Of a stretch of DNA of 64,000 bases, positions 34,331-46,469 are shown in pieces. Source of the DNA: Armillaria gallica. Its lineage: Eukaryota; Basidiomycota; Agaricomycetes; Agaricales; Physalacriaceae. Positions within the stretch are counted from its first letter, which is position 1; each line of letters opens with the position of its first letter. A program made the position numbers and the translations under genes. The notes beneath the pieces are model-generated. The model was given only the letters and a program-made list of their open reading frames with translations, had not been told where the DNA came from and did no database searches. Where the stretch lies: contig JBANDB010000005.1 of the NCBI GenBank assembly GCA_037576215.1, positions 3,534,001-3,598,000 of the forward strand, given 5' to 3'.

Positions 34331-37262
34331 CTTGGAGGACTCTCTGCGCCCAGAGATTGGCTACTGTATGGCTAGATGTCAGCAAGAGTTTAGAAAGATG
34401 AGAATAGTGGACGTACCAAGAGTAGTCAAGCTAAGGATGCTCTCCTAGCTTAATCATGTACGGCTCTCTGACTCGATCGCCTCACGTCTCTCCGCCAACA
34501 AACTGCCTCGCTCCACCTCCTGCTCAAAAATGGACATGCTGACGTGTCACCAAGTCCAAGCGTCATCTAGGTTGACGTTGAGACCTTGAGAAGCTGCCAC
34601 CTTTGGCAATGCACAAATGAGGAATCGCCGCGCCGAGAAATTTGAGAGCAAAGAGCTTCCATCTGCGTACACATCTTCAGTCGAGCAGAGACAAGCAGAC
34701 AGGAACACTAGTGGTCGCTTGATGTGCAGGCCCGAGTTGATGGCTATCCTTGATGGTGGTGGAAGATGGAAAGAAGAGTTTTGATCCCGCTCCCGATCGG
34801 CGGGATTTCGCCTTCAGAGCTGATTTTCCGAATTCCATCCAGCGACTCTCTGTCAGATAAGACAATGTGCAGAACACTATTTTACTGATGACTTAGATTT
34901 CTCATATCCACGCAGGCCAACGTTCAATAATTCGCATACTATCAAGTACTAATACGACAGTATGAAAGTGTTAGTTCAGCTCTCGATGTAACAAGCTAGG
35001 AGAGCTTCGCCACTGGAGGAGACCATGGTGATGTACACAGAGAAGATAACCTCCACGAAAAGCTCGTTTGAGCATCACACTATGGCTGAAGTAAATTATA
35101 TCCACCTTCATGAAATCACCCAATGTATGAAACTTCTCGTGGTTTTTAGTGTCCTTCGAAGTCGCGCACTACGAGGATATCAATAAAGTGCTACAAAATT
35201 GCATTAAAAAGACGGCACTAGTTGGTAACTATTTAATAGAAGCCCACCTTCGCACACGACGGCAGTATGAGAACTAACCAGCGTACCGAGAACGCCAAGG
35301 GATTAAAGATTATCGTGAGGTCGAGCGATCTATCTGGCGAAAGGTCAGTAGGTAATCAGAAGGTAACAGACCAGCTTACGTGAATCCGCGTCTTAAGCCA
35401 TGGTTGCATTTCTTGTCGCATTCATTCCGCACTACTTGATCTTCTCGACGTTGCGATTGTCGCTGGCTAGAGCTGAACATTTTTTGCATCGGCAGAAAGT
35501 TCTTGGCAACAGTCGGGGGTGGATATTACGAAGGTAATGGAGAAAGCGAAGAATGAGGAGCCGGCGAGCTGAGTTCGACGTTCTTGTAGTGCTGGTAAGG
35601 GTTCATCACCTTCCATACGCGAAAGGAGGACAGCGATACACATGCGAAGGACTCGTGCTTTTTGATATTGTCCGTTATGAACTGCAGGTGAATTTGATAT
35701 CAGTACAAGGTCGACAGAACGAGGTTCGTGAACATACTACATTCGTAGCACGACGCCGAATCCTGTCCCTCGTAGCACGATTTTATTCCTAAGCTCTCCC
35801 CCAGTTCCGTCCTCCACCAAAGTTATCTCGGCGGCGCGTCATTTGCGCGAAACATACTCCAAGAATCTTCCAGAGGAAGCATCGCCGCTGTGGGGGTGTG
35901 AAAAGCAGGACCGTCGGGTGCTACTTCGAAGGATTCGAATTCTAGGATGGGAGCTGCCGGGCAGGAATAAGTGGGTATGATTGAACGAAACACGGAGCCG
36001 TCGACCAGGAGGATGATATGGTCACATTGGACCAAGTGGATGGAAGCTTTCGGTCGGGGGGGTGTGTTGGCGGATGGGAAATGGAATAGCCCTGCATATA
36101 TCCATAACAACGTTAGGCGTAGCGGACTCTACTAGTGGTGCCAATCCGCAAAACGCAAAACGGCCAGACCATGTCGGGGCACAACGGATACCGTAGGCGA
36201 GGGCGGAAACGTCCCCTTCTCTCTACTAGACACGAAATCAAGAAACGAGCGAGCTCCTTCCTGGGAAGGGTTCTCCGGTATTGAAATTAACTTCGGACTG
36301 GGGATCCCAAACATCGTCTTCGTATACACGCGGGGGAAGACGAGCAGGGCAAGGAATGATGCTGCAACTCGAGCTCTGGACTCTCACAGAAGAATGTAAA
36401 CGGGAAGAAAGGATCGTACGCCTTGCTTATGAAGTGGATAGCAGAGTAGTGGAGTTCGTGGGTTGTCGATATTCCTGCTCTGGAGTTAAGCTGTACGTTC
36501 CAGCCACCGCCACTTGGAAGGAAGTACGCGTTCTCGGGTAGTCATGATTTTGTGCGTCGGAGTGTAGGCGAAGGTAAACCAAAGACCGGGGAGGGAGGCG
36601 GAGAAGGAAGATGCAGAGACGGGCACGACGGAGTGGCTCCACAAACATTGCCGATTAACAAGAGCTGCTCGTGGCCGAAGCTTTCCTCCTCCTCGCGAAT
36701 GACAGTCGCGTCAATACGAATTCAGTGTTCAAGATAACGATAGTAGACATACCCTGGAGCCATCCGTAATACACTGGATGTCGGTGACGCGACCCTGGTA
36801 TTCACCGAACGTCGCTCGCTTCCTTCACTGACTTCTGGTGAGCGTGATGTTCGCAGTCGCAGTCCGTTGAGAAAAGAGCCACATCCTCTATGCGTTCTGC
36901 CGCGTCTTTTTCGTTCGGATTCTTGTCGCATGCGGGCCACTCAGGTCGTCAGTGTCAAACGCCAGAAGTCATAAACGTAAGGATGATTGATTCGGGCGTA
37001 AAGGACAGGACACGTGAAAAGAGGATGGCGAACAGTGAACGACGGTCAAGGACACGTCCCTTCTCTTCCTACTCATGGCCAGTCCTACGCCTCCCTTCCT
37101 CCCATTGTGTCGATGGGGATTCGGAGCCACTCCGGAGGGGCTTTGTGCATGTCTTCAGAGGAGGTAAACGTTAAACAGGCGAGGGTGCTGTTGACATAGT
37201 CCTCGATGACGGTGGGAGACAAAAGGGAGGTAAGGAAGGTGTGATCGGACTTCGGATCAGCC
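34330..37262. repeat. partial unit C of the 5.7-kb tandem array
   Basis: Collinear with B from its first block to about 31.68 kb, then cut off at about 37262 where the STAND-flank paralogue begins (CTTGACCTTGTAGCTG). Several internal deletions occur relative to B, and its copy of the LLLIGNV exon is frameshifted. Unit C is the closest relative of the CpG-decayed inverted copy at 59.4-60.4 kb. Confidence 0.78.
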
Positions 37263-37720
37263 TTGACCTTGTAGCTGTCCGCCCACCTATCGCCAGATCG
37301 ACTTCATGATAGCAATCGCGCCTCTCTCGGGTTCGCGCCCAATAGCGAATAGGTGAACCCAGGTATCGATAAAATTAACACCGGAGTTTCGCACAGCATA
37401 CGGTTTGACGCTAAGCGCCTGTCATCGGCGGTAGAATTATAGAAGCGCAAGCTGTGTGATGTGAAGGTCGTCATTGCTTCCGTGCATGCATGCACCTCTG
37501 CAAGGGTAGGACTAGTGCAAACAGGGTTTATGTTTCCTCTCTGCACACAATATATCGACTACGATTCTCTTACGTCCCTCTGAATATGGCTGAAGAGGAT
37601 GCGGGTGAGTTAGGATTCGGGGGCTCGTGATTCTCAAGAACGTAACACAAGTGATCTGTTTCCCATCATCACAGAGGAATGCAGCACAACAGCATCGGCT
37701 GCAGACTCCTTCCCATTCTC
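37262..37720 (+). repeat. paralogue of the STAND gene 5' flank (CpG-rich copy)
   Basis: Aligns collinearly with 47499-48230, the region just upstream of the decayed STAND gene, including CTTCATGATAGCAATC, ATTCTCTTA...TCTxTxTGAATATG and ACGTAACACAAGTGAT. It keeps CpG at positions where the other copy has CA or TG. It contains ATG at 37586 in MAEEDAG with a GTGAGT directly after, possibly a first exon. The copy stops at about 37720 before any STAND coding sequence, so it is a truncated duplicate promoter/5' region. It lacks the 255-bp MITE present in the other copy. Confidence 0.75.
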
Positions 37721-38925
37721 CTTCATAGGGGGTAAAAGCTGCTTCGCAGCTATTTCTTAACTGATGTTTATCTTATCTTATCTCTCACGTGACATTTGAT
37801 CTTTCTGAACCTTATTTTATTTTACCCCCCATTACCAAGGGGGTGGTGGAGATAAAATCCCGGACAGGGGAGGGGGGGAGGGGTCCAAGGGGGTCCGAAT
37901 ATGAAAAAAAAGACATGGGGTCGATTAAATATTTTTGTACATTGGTGCTGGACCTACCTACCTCCATGTGACCTGTATGATGTCATTCTACCTAATTTAG
38001 GCATATTTGGACACCTTTTGGCCCATTTTTGTCCCAAAAGTACCTGTTTGATAGATATTCTGATGTTTTTGCACACAGTCTGTATTCTATTGGATGTATA
38101 TTGCAAAATTGGTTTATTAAGGTGTGTAACATCATCATGATGCAGTAAGCATTGATGCCAAAGAGTACTGGTGAAGATGTCTATAAAACTCATTATTGTA
38201 TTCTCAGAGGTAAATACCATGTACCATGGTATTTATTACATCAAAATTTATCTATAACATCCCTCAAAAAGTTGTTTTTGGGCACCAATAAGGGAGGTCA
38301 ACTTTTTTTTTCGGGCCTGCCGGCCCAACCTACCTACCTACCTGGTGTGCCAGGCCGACATTCCAGTACCCTCTTGGAGGGGTCCTGACCTTAAATGTGA
38401 TACTAAATTACCTTATATAGCACTATTATATGGCCTAGTGAGGCAAAGAGAGATAGTTCCATCGCAATAGGATTTCTTCTGAGCTTGTCAAAGCATCCAA
38501 CACACTTTATATTCCTTTTTCATGTTATAGTGAGTCATGGCAACCCAGCCAGCAACCATATTGTGCTGACATAGCATTACTAAGCTGTCCATACATGGTC
38601 ATATTACTACTGTATATGGCAGGAGGAGGAGAGAGAGGGGGGGTCTACCTGACCTTAAATGTGAAAATATACATCATGTGTGCAATTTTATTTCCACCAC
38701 CCCCTTGCCCATTACAGAGACTGGCAACAAACGATGTGGTGCATTGCCCATGTTTGGCTATGCCATTCATTGTAGAGGGAAGGGAGGACGACTCGAGCCA
38801 TTTCAATGCTTTCAATTTGATTGTGCACTATGCCACAGTGCAGGGCACTTTTTGAGGCATATAGGCCATGACATCATTGGCAAAGGAAAGAGTGCCAGCA
38901 GCTCAGCTGCACTCAAAGTCTCAAA
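37721..38925. other. transition zone into CpG-poor DNA
   Basis: No gene. It holds a G-rich tract at 37866-37893 (runs of 4, 7, 4 and 5 G), a perfect 11-bp hairpin at 38211-38235 (TAAATACCATG-TAC-CATGGTATTTA), a short CTAC repeat near 38327, and two copies of TGACCTTAAATGTGA (38387 and 38649). CpG becomes rare through this zone. Confidence 0.5.
37866..37893 (+). other. potential G-quadruplex
   Basis: Four G-runs (4, 7, 4, 5) separated by loops of 1-5 bases fit the canonical G4 pattern. It sits at the edge between the CpG-normal and CpG-poor halves. Confidence 0.5.
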
Positions 38926-39386
38926 TCGGTGATGAGCCTCCAGGCTCTGTATACTCAGAATTTGCAGATTTTGCCTGCTAATTAACGCTACTATCCCTTC
39001 AACAGCCTTTCAGCAAACCAATGATTGCACGCACATTGATACCACTTTTATCCTATGGCAACCACTCCTCATGTGCTTTGTTATCCATCCCATCTTGCCA
39101 TGCATCACAATTGCTGTACTTCATCACGGCAAGGCACCTTCGATCAACAATCATCCCAATACAGAATTGACACATCACTCAGGAGCACCTAGTTGACGTG
39201 CTCATTGATCACTTAATGAAAATGATGTGATTGACATGAGTACCCTCCCAGCTACAGCAACTACAGACCGTGTTTACTAAGGCTGTTACTTTGCCAAGGC
39301 CTCAAGAAAATGTTACCTCACACGTACTCCTCAGCACAACGACTATCACTCAAGTAATCCGCAGCTAAACAGCACCTAATGATCTG
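38926..39386 (+). repeat. left arm of a large inverted repeat
   Basis: Matches the reverse complement of 40606-41128 with scattered mismatches and indels. Examples are GATGAGCCTCCAGGCTCTGTA at the outer end (itself a GAGCCT-CC-AGGCTC hairpin), GCTGTTACTTTGCCAAG against GCTGTTACAGTGCCAAG, and AATCCGCAGCTAAACAGCA against AATCCGTAGCTAAACAGCA at the inner end. No ORF was seen. It may be a foldback element or two opposed copies of one family. Confidence 0.7.
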
Positions 39387-40605
39387 TACATCACTCAACA
39401 ACCCCATATGGTTTGCATCCATACACAGCAACATCAATGAGTTGCTGTTACTTTAGAAGACAAAGTACCATATGTTTCCTCCAATTTTTACAAAGCCAAG
39501 GCCTTACAGCCTTACTAAGTCTCATGTATTTACTCTATTTATAAATTCATACTTGTAGTATAAAAACTAGCTAGAAAACATAGTTACAAGGCAGTTTATC
39601 TCTAATTGACCCCAGACTACATCAATTATCGTCATGCACTAGTCTATCACCAGTAAACCACATCTATTCATTGTTCTATGGCAATATACCGTTTACCCTA
39701 GCATATTCTCGATTGCATGTTGACTCTTGAGCTCACCAGAGTTATTCCACAGTTTTTAACTGTGAAGAGTCCTTCGCTACATGCTCTTTGCTCTTAACAC
39801 TATTGGTGCATGCTCATATTGTGCCAATACATGATCGCTGCGCTATATCTCGCCCACATTATCTTTTATAGGCCATCATTGTTTCACTTTCACACCATTG
39901 GAGTTTTTACAGTTTCTCTTTTGCCATCATTATTATCACCCACTTGGGTAGTCTCAGAGCAGACTTAAGATCAGTTTAGCAAGTTTTCATATAGTATCAG
40001 TCCCTCGAGTGGACTTGAAGGTTAGTTTTGACATAGGATAGGATTGTTTCAGTACCAGACAAGTTTCGACATCGACTCAGCACCCTCGCATCGTATAGGA
40101 CCAGTATCACCGCTAGTTTTTGTAGTTTCATGTTTTCTCTCACCAGTCCACCCTCAGCACCTCGTTCCACATTTATTTTGCCACTTGCAGTCCCCATGCT
40201 ATTTTCTCATCACCTTGCTCACCCATAGACTATTGCTGACTGTTTAGTCTATCTCCCATCATTCACCCTGCCCAGATTACTATCAAGCGACGTTTTCTAG
40301 TCTTGTCCCACATTTTCATATATGGATTCATGGTATTCATGTCATACCCACTTCCATTCCCTCTCACTTCGAGAGAACCCTACTGACTTATAGCCTTAGC
40401 ATCTAGTACTTGACTACCAAGCAGTACTACTTCGCAGACTTAAAGTCGCAGTGTATTCTTGCGTATAGAGGAATTGTTCTACTGCACGGAGGTGCCCCAA
40501 ACCACTTGCACACATGATCACCTTGATTGATGTGCCACTACATTAATTAACCAATCTCATTCCGAGTTGGTGTGGCCATTGCCACAGAAGTCTCAGGCCT
40601 ATCAG
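39387..40605. other. spacer of the large inverted repeat
   Basis: CpG-poor, no gene. The segment from about 40310 to 40605 matches 56790-57085 in direct orientation, so at least part of the spacer belongs to a dispersed repeat family. Confidence 0.5.
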
Positions 40606-41128
40606 CGGATCATGAGATGCTGTTTAGCTACGGATTACTGAGCTGCAGTTGCTGTGCTGAGATGTATGCATGGGGTAACGATAATTTGAGGTCTTGGCAC
40701 TGTAACAGCCTTAGTAAATGCAGTCTGTAGTTGTTGTGGCTGTAATTATCATAGCTGGAAGGATACTTGCATCAATCACATCATTTCATTAAATGATTGA
40801 TGGGCACATCAACCAGATGCTTCTGAGTGATATAGCAACCCCATTTTAGAATGATTGTCAATCAAAGGTGCCTTGCTGTGATGGGATATGGTAATTGCGA
40901 TGCAAAGTGAGCTGGGAAGGATAATGGAGTGTTGAAGGAGTATAGACATCACAGTTTTAGGATTGTATCTGGGTGTTTGTGGCTTATAGTGCAAAAATCC
41001 ATGGTATTATTGAGAGTTGGCAGTGTTATAGCATATGTGGAGATTATAATGGAGTCGATTTGAAGGTATTAGGTGATAAATAGATAAATCCACAAATTCT
41101 GAGTGTACAGAGCCTGGAGGCTCATCAT
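40606..41128 (-). repeat. right arm of a large inverted repeat
   Basis: Reverse-complement partner of 38926-39386, somewhat longer because of indels. The outer end reads ACAGAGCCTGGAGGCTCATC. Transcription across both arms would give a hairpin of about 0.5 kb with a 1.2-kb loop. Confidence 0.7.
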
Positions 41129-42714
41129 CAAAATGCCCAAATTCAATACATTGGTGATAAGTGTAGATTTAGTGATTGGTTTAGTGTTGTTGGTGTTCAT
41201 TGCCAGCCTCTAATCCATTTGCCACTCACCGTTATCAAGCACATCACCAGCTCAAAGCTTCAAGCCAAGCCACACAAACCTCTAGTAGTTGTATTCCATG
41301 TCCTGGGCCCAGTGATGCTCCACTAGTGTCAAAGATAAATGACTAGCCAGGTGAGTGTGCCTGTAACAGCTGTCAATCATGATTGAAAGCATTGCCCAGC
41401 TATACTAGTGCCTATTGTAATAGATCTGTATCACACTAGCTGGATCTGCTGCAAGGTTAATCCATTGCTAATTCATTTCTAAGTCCTGTTGCAAGATTGT
41501 TGCATGACTAGTTAATCTGACTTAGGTGTTTATGCCTAGATCAGTCCGCTAGTGACTGAACTTCATGAGATTTGTGTCCTTTGCCTCTTGTTTGGTGTGC
41601 TAGTTGCATCATTCATCCACTAGTGGGTATATTTATTTAGTCCTGCTAGCTTTCAAGTCACTAGTATGGCTGACTGGTAGATTTAACCCACTAGTGGCAT
41701 CACATCTAAGTCCTAGCTCAACTAGCTGCATACTAGTCTAACTATCAGCTTAAAGCCTCAGCTATAGTCCTTTAAGTATCACTAACATAGAACAGATATG
41801 CAATAGTATTGTTATAAAATTGCAAAACCCAGGTGTGAATGTGTAGATGGCATATCATCAGCTCAATAATTATACATGGTAGTGTACATTGTTCTAGTAA
41901 GCTTTTTAAAATATACTGAGATACTGTTGGCATGCAAGTAGAATTAAATTCCTTGCTTCCCTCTGCACTTATAGAAATTGTATATATTTAAGTTAGTGGG
42001 ATTGAGTGTAGGTTTAGAGTGCTGTTCATGCTAGGCTGCACATAGTTTCACAAGTGCCAGCCACCAGCCTTATCACTGTTTAGTGAGTGCCATCCTAGGT
42101 AATTTGCTAACTGCTTTTGATTTAATTCAAGCTAATTCTAGTTTCTCTACTATCAGGATTGAGCACTCAGGTAAACTGAAGCAATGAGCAAGAGCTTCTT
42201 CAAGGATTTTCTAATGCAGGAAAGGTCTTCAAGAAAGACAGGTATGTACTTTTGCTTCCTACTCACTGTTTGCTAACTCAATTGGCCCTTACCCTAGGAT
42301 TTTAGTTCTTATCATTGCCCACCATCATGCTGTGACAAGAATTGATATCAGATGTACTGTCACCTTGTTGATAGAAACATTGAGTGAGCTTGGTGAGCTG
42401 GATAATAGGAGTTTCCCAGGTTGGAATAATGTGTAACAGCAACTATAACACTGAGGAGGACAATTAGCAGCTATGGTGAGCTCATCCTATTCCCCTCAAG
42501 TATATTTTATAGTTTTCATTTTTATTTTTATTTTCTTCAGATTTTGAAGCTTATATATGCATTAAATATTATGTTAGTTATACTCAAGTATGGTAGTCCA
42601 AAGGCAGTATGTAAGTAAATTGAAATTGTATATTAGGTAAAGATTCTACTATGATTGTATTTAAATTCTGTAGTATATGCATCTTCTTTGTTTATATTAA
42701 TGTAAATCTACTTC
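41129..42714. other. CpG-poor spacer with a dispersed repeat
   Basis: No gene. 41900-42085 (GAATTAAATTCCTTGCT...GGGATTGxGTGTAGGTTTAG...CACCAGCCTT) matches 57950-58120 in direct orientation. Short CTAG-rich stretches occur around 41.3-41.8 kb. Confidence 0.45.
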
Positions 42715-44100
42715 TCAAATTGCTTTTTCAGTTCTGCTGCTTTGATTTTCTTTACTAGAATATCTGTTTGTAGTCTTTTCATCCAGAACATCTATGCTAC
42801 TAAGATGACCTGCAGCATGTTGTTCATGAGAGACATTCTCGTAATTATAAATAGATGTGTCTGCAATCATTATTCTATTTCTAACTGATTCTTCATCCTC
42901 ACTACTTTGACTTTGATTATGAGAGCTGACTTCAAAGTGAAGTGAAGAAGTCACACTATGATCACTCCAAGAATCATCAGGCCTTGCATGTCCTGCTGCA
43001 ACTCGACCAACAATGAGTGTTGGAGCAATTCCCTATAAGTATGTTTAGCTAGAAGACTCAAATATAAAAAATACTCACTCTTGTAATAGCAGTGATAATA
43101 CAGACATATGATGCTCCAAAGCTGTTACTGGCCACCAACCCAGTAAGTATAAGTAATGTTATAGAATAGAGCAAGGCTGATTCCACTAGTATTTCAATTA
43201 CACCTCTGTACAATTGAATACTACCATGATTTATTCTGCTGACAAGAAAAATCCTGCATATAATAAGAATAGTGCAGATCATGGTTGTTGCCAGAGTTAA
43301 AGAGAAATATGTGATAGCCCATATCATTTCAAATTTAGTATAAGAAATAGCATCTGCAAGATTATTAGTACTATTATAAATAGTATAATAAAGTTGTAGA
43401 GCTCTTGCAGCTGTATTAACTATGAGGCTCTGATAAATAGAAAATTATAACAATCTAACATACCTGTTCCAGTAAAAGTGCAGAGAAGAGGAAGAATTAT
43501 AATTAGCCATTGTTGTCCCCAGACTGTCCAACATCGCCAGATCTATAAAATATTTATAAGATCTTTTATTAGATTTTATATATATAAAAATTAACAAACT
43601 ATTGATATATCTGCTAGAAAAGTACTAATTCCACCAAGAATACCTTCTGTTAGTAAAATCTTGAATAATTTAGCATTATGCCCTTGTAATGCTATAAATA
43701 CAGTAAAGAAATTCCATCCATTCTGTATAAAAGTATAATATATGAATGACCAGCCCACTGCAAAATTTGCTGCATGCAAAAAGTAAAGACAAGAGATGAT
43801 AATGGTCATGATTTGTGTTCCTCGACCATGTTCAGACTGTTTTGAAGAAACTATATTATTGTATTAGTAGAGAAAAATAATCCAGTGCAGCTACACAAAC
43901 AGATATTCTACATAGTAATGCTAAAGATACCTGTATAAATACCTGAAATATATATTCAGTAAAGAAAAATAATATATTCAAAATAACATACCAAGAAATA
44001 ATGCTTCTATAATTGTCATATTAAGATTGACATTCATATCTTTAAAAATGCTGTGTATATCTTCTTGAGAGAGATTGAGAATTGCTGTGATTATAGACAT
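42715..44100 (-). CDS. multi-spanning membrane protein, basidiomycete family
   Basis: Exons in order: 44100-43992, then a doubtful short exon near 43940, then 43850-43600, 43542-43464, 43419-43079 and 43032-42715. The last four join in phase through introns of 57, 44 and 46 nt. Membrane segments include IMTIIISCLYFLHAANFAVG, WGQQWLIIILPLLCTF, ITYFSLTLATTMICTILIIC and VESALLYSITLLILTGLVA. The WRCWTVWG and RGIAPTLIVGRVAAG boxes are hallmarks of a common, unnamed seven-helix family of mushrooms. The C-terminal tail is serine/acidic-rich. The codons are strikingly AT-rich and almost CpG-free, yet exons 3-6 contain no stop. Exon 2 is unresolved: reading straight through meets TAG, whereas a 12-nt exon or skipping it keeps the frame. 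It is therefore either a functional gene or one very early in decay. Confidence 0.72.
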
Positions 44101-45222
44101 AACAAAAGGACTGTTTAGAACAGGGAAAAAAATATGAGACTTATATATAACAAACTGGAAGTTGGATTATTATATAAATCTCAGATGATGATAAAACTCA
44201 TAAAGGAAACTGAGATGATACTGAGTGTAAAAAACTGTGTTTAGACTATAAATAATACTACACTCTCCATTTAAGTTATATTAAGAAAATATGAATTAGT
44301 AATCATGGCAACAATATATTAGAATAAAATTCTAATACTACTATTAATCTAATACAAAGCTGAGTAGTACATGTATGTTTGGATTCAGGATGTATTTAGA
44401 ATATACAATTAGACTACTAATATAATTATAGAAGAATTCTTTTTTTAAAAAAAGGAAAAATACAGATCATTACAATACTGGTAGTTTATTTAAGTTGCTC
44501 TTTTGTAATATCACTTGTAATGTCTAAAAATATCAAGATCATAACAGACTTCAACTTAGATGAATTACTAGTATATAAAACTACTTATATTATCTCAGTT
44601 GAAAATTAAACTTATATTAGAAGAGTTTGAGTAGCTTATAAGAGTGATGTCTAGTTATTTTATTGCAACTACAAACTTTATTAGACTTGATATTATGGCA
44701 AATATATTTATACATTTGTAGTCAGGTAGTTTCATTAAACTAATGCTAAGATCTAATTTTAGCTAAAATAATCTAATAAAATACGATTATGATTATTCTG
44801 TAACACACAAAGATAGAAGTCCTTGGAGTCTGAAACATAAATGTGAGTATCAAAATAGAGAACATCTGACTCATTTATAAATCACTGAGAAAGGAAAGTG
44901 AGAGTGAATAATTTAGCCTGCCAGAACTCTTTAGCAGCCACAGACACTGCATGATAGTTTTGATATCTGAGGTGTAAATATTGAAATCAAAAGTTATTTA
45001 TTTTTAGCAATATGTTAACTTAAAATATCTGATAAATAATTAAAAAATATTTTCAATATTCCTGACTTTTTCAAGTTTTGAAGCAATTTTCTCAAGTATA
45101 GAAGAGAGATTTGGAGTTTCTTGGATATATTTCAGACTCAACATATGATTAAAATAAATATCTTTCAAATTCTATATTTTAAGCTCAGTTATCAAGACCA
45201 TCATATAGTGAGAGTCAAATAG
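44101..45222. other. very AT-rich, no confident gene
   Basis: Short minus-strand peptides with stops (for example AVSVAAKEFWQAKLFTLTF) suggest a degraded coding region, but I recognise no family. Almost no CpG. Confidence 0.35.
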
Positions 45223-45540
45223 TTATGTTTTCTTGATATCAGAATAGTATTTGTTAATATTTGTTATAGCACACATATATAGAATAGAGTTTTTAAGAAA
45301 AATAATACAAAGAGAAGCAAAGAGTTGTTCTTGAGTGAATACAAGCTGGAAATTGTGAGAATCGACTGAAATATATTTACTATCTAAGGCTACATGCCAT
45401 TGCTGTATTGTATAGTTGTTGGTAACCATTATATAAAAGATGGACCAACACTGAATGCATTCTGGTGGGCATCTGTATGGCACAGTATATGAATATTCTG
45501 TAGCCATCACAGTGCTTGGGAGATAGCTATATAATGGCAT
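45223..45540 (-). CDS. hypothetical 105-residue frame
   Basis: The minus-strand frame starts with ATG (MPLYSYLPSTVMATEYSYTV) and includes RCPPECIQCWSIFYIM. In-frame stops separate it from a further open stretch (LSLKYIQETPNLSSILEKIA) downstream. This could be one decayed gene of about 170 codons. No family recognised; composition alone could produce a frame of this length in such AT-rich DNA. Confidence 0.25.
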   Translation of the reverse strand: MPLYSYLPSTVMATEYSYTVPYRCPPECIQCWSIFYIMVTNNYTIQQWHVALDSKYISVDSHNFQLVFTQEQLFASLCIIFLKNSILYMCAITNINKYYSDIKKT

Positions 45541-46469
45541 AATATAGCTTTATTTTTAAAAGAATAAGATGGTACTATTCTAATTTTACAGCTTTGCTAT
45601 GTCATTTCAACCTGTCTTTCTCTTCCACTTTTGAGTTGCAGTTAAGCTATTCTTGCCTTGTCAGTTTGTGCACATGATCACAGCTGCTGACTATTGGTTT
45701 ACTCTTGGGTAGCCTTGATCTAGTTCAAAAGTAGTATTAGTTATAAAGGTGGATTTTTTGTTCTTTCTGATTCTCAGCCCATCTAAACTAACTCCTCATA
45801 GTTGGTTTTATTACATCTTGTATTTAGATTGCCCTTGTCAACCTCTAGTGATAATCAATACTTTTTCCACCCCCTTGACTTCTTATCTGAACCATACAGT
45901 TTGTTATTTGAACTGGATCATCAGCTAGCCTTGTAATGATAATAACTAACCACACTCTTACTAGGGGTGTGCATCATACTGTATATGATGTATAGCCATA
46001 TAACTATGATCTCAATTGGTTACAGAACTATCTGTATACTGTATCATGGGAGATCACTCACTAGAGCTGTCAGTGTTGGTACGGGTATGGTATACTATCA
46101 ATGGCCATTTATGACTATATATTACAGTGTAAGATAAATAAATTTTGCATATGAAAATAAAACAGAGTTACCCATCTGAAGCTTTCTTAATAGCCATATG
46201 TTTATGTCATTGTCAATGGTGTTGGGAAATTAAAAGAGAAGTAATTTCTGATTTAGTACAGAAAATTAATTCTACACTGCTATGTGTAGTTTGAAGGGGT
46301 CAAGCATGAATGCTATGGGTAATTGACTAGTTAAGAGTAGATCTACTTAGTTGGTAGATAAGAGGTTTGTGTGAAAGTGTATAGTTTTAGTTTGAGATGG
46401 GTGTTTTGGAAATGAAAGTGTAGGTTGTGCTTGGATTTAGTGGTGTTAAGGCTTGAGTAGAATAGTAGG
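45541..46469. other. CpG-poor, no feature seen
   Basis: No coding frame or repeat recognised. A run of GTATATGATGTATAG-like and ACTGTAT motifs near 45.98-46.10 kb is similar to one near 54.20 kb. Confidence 0.35.
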
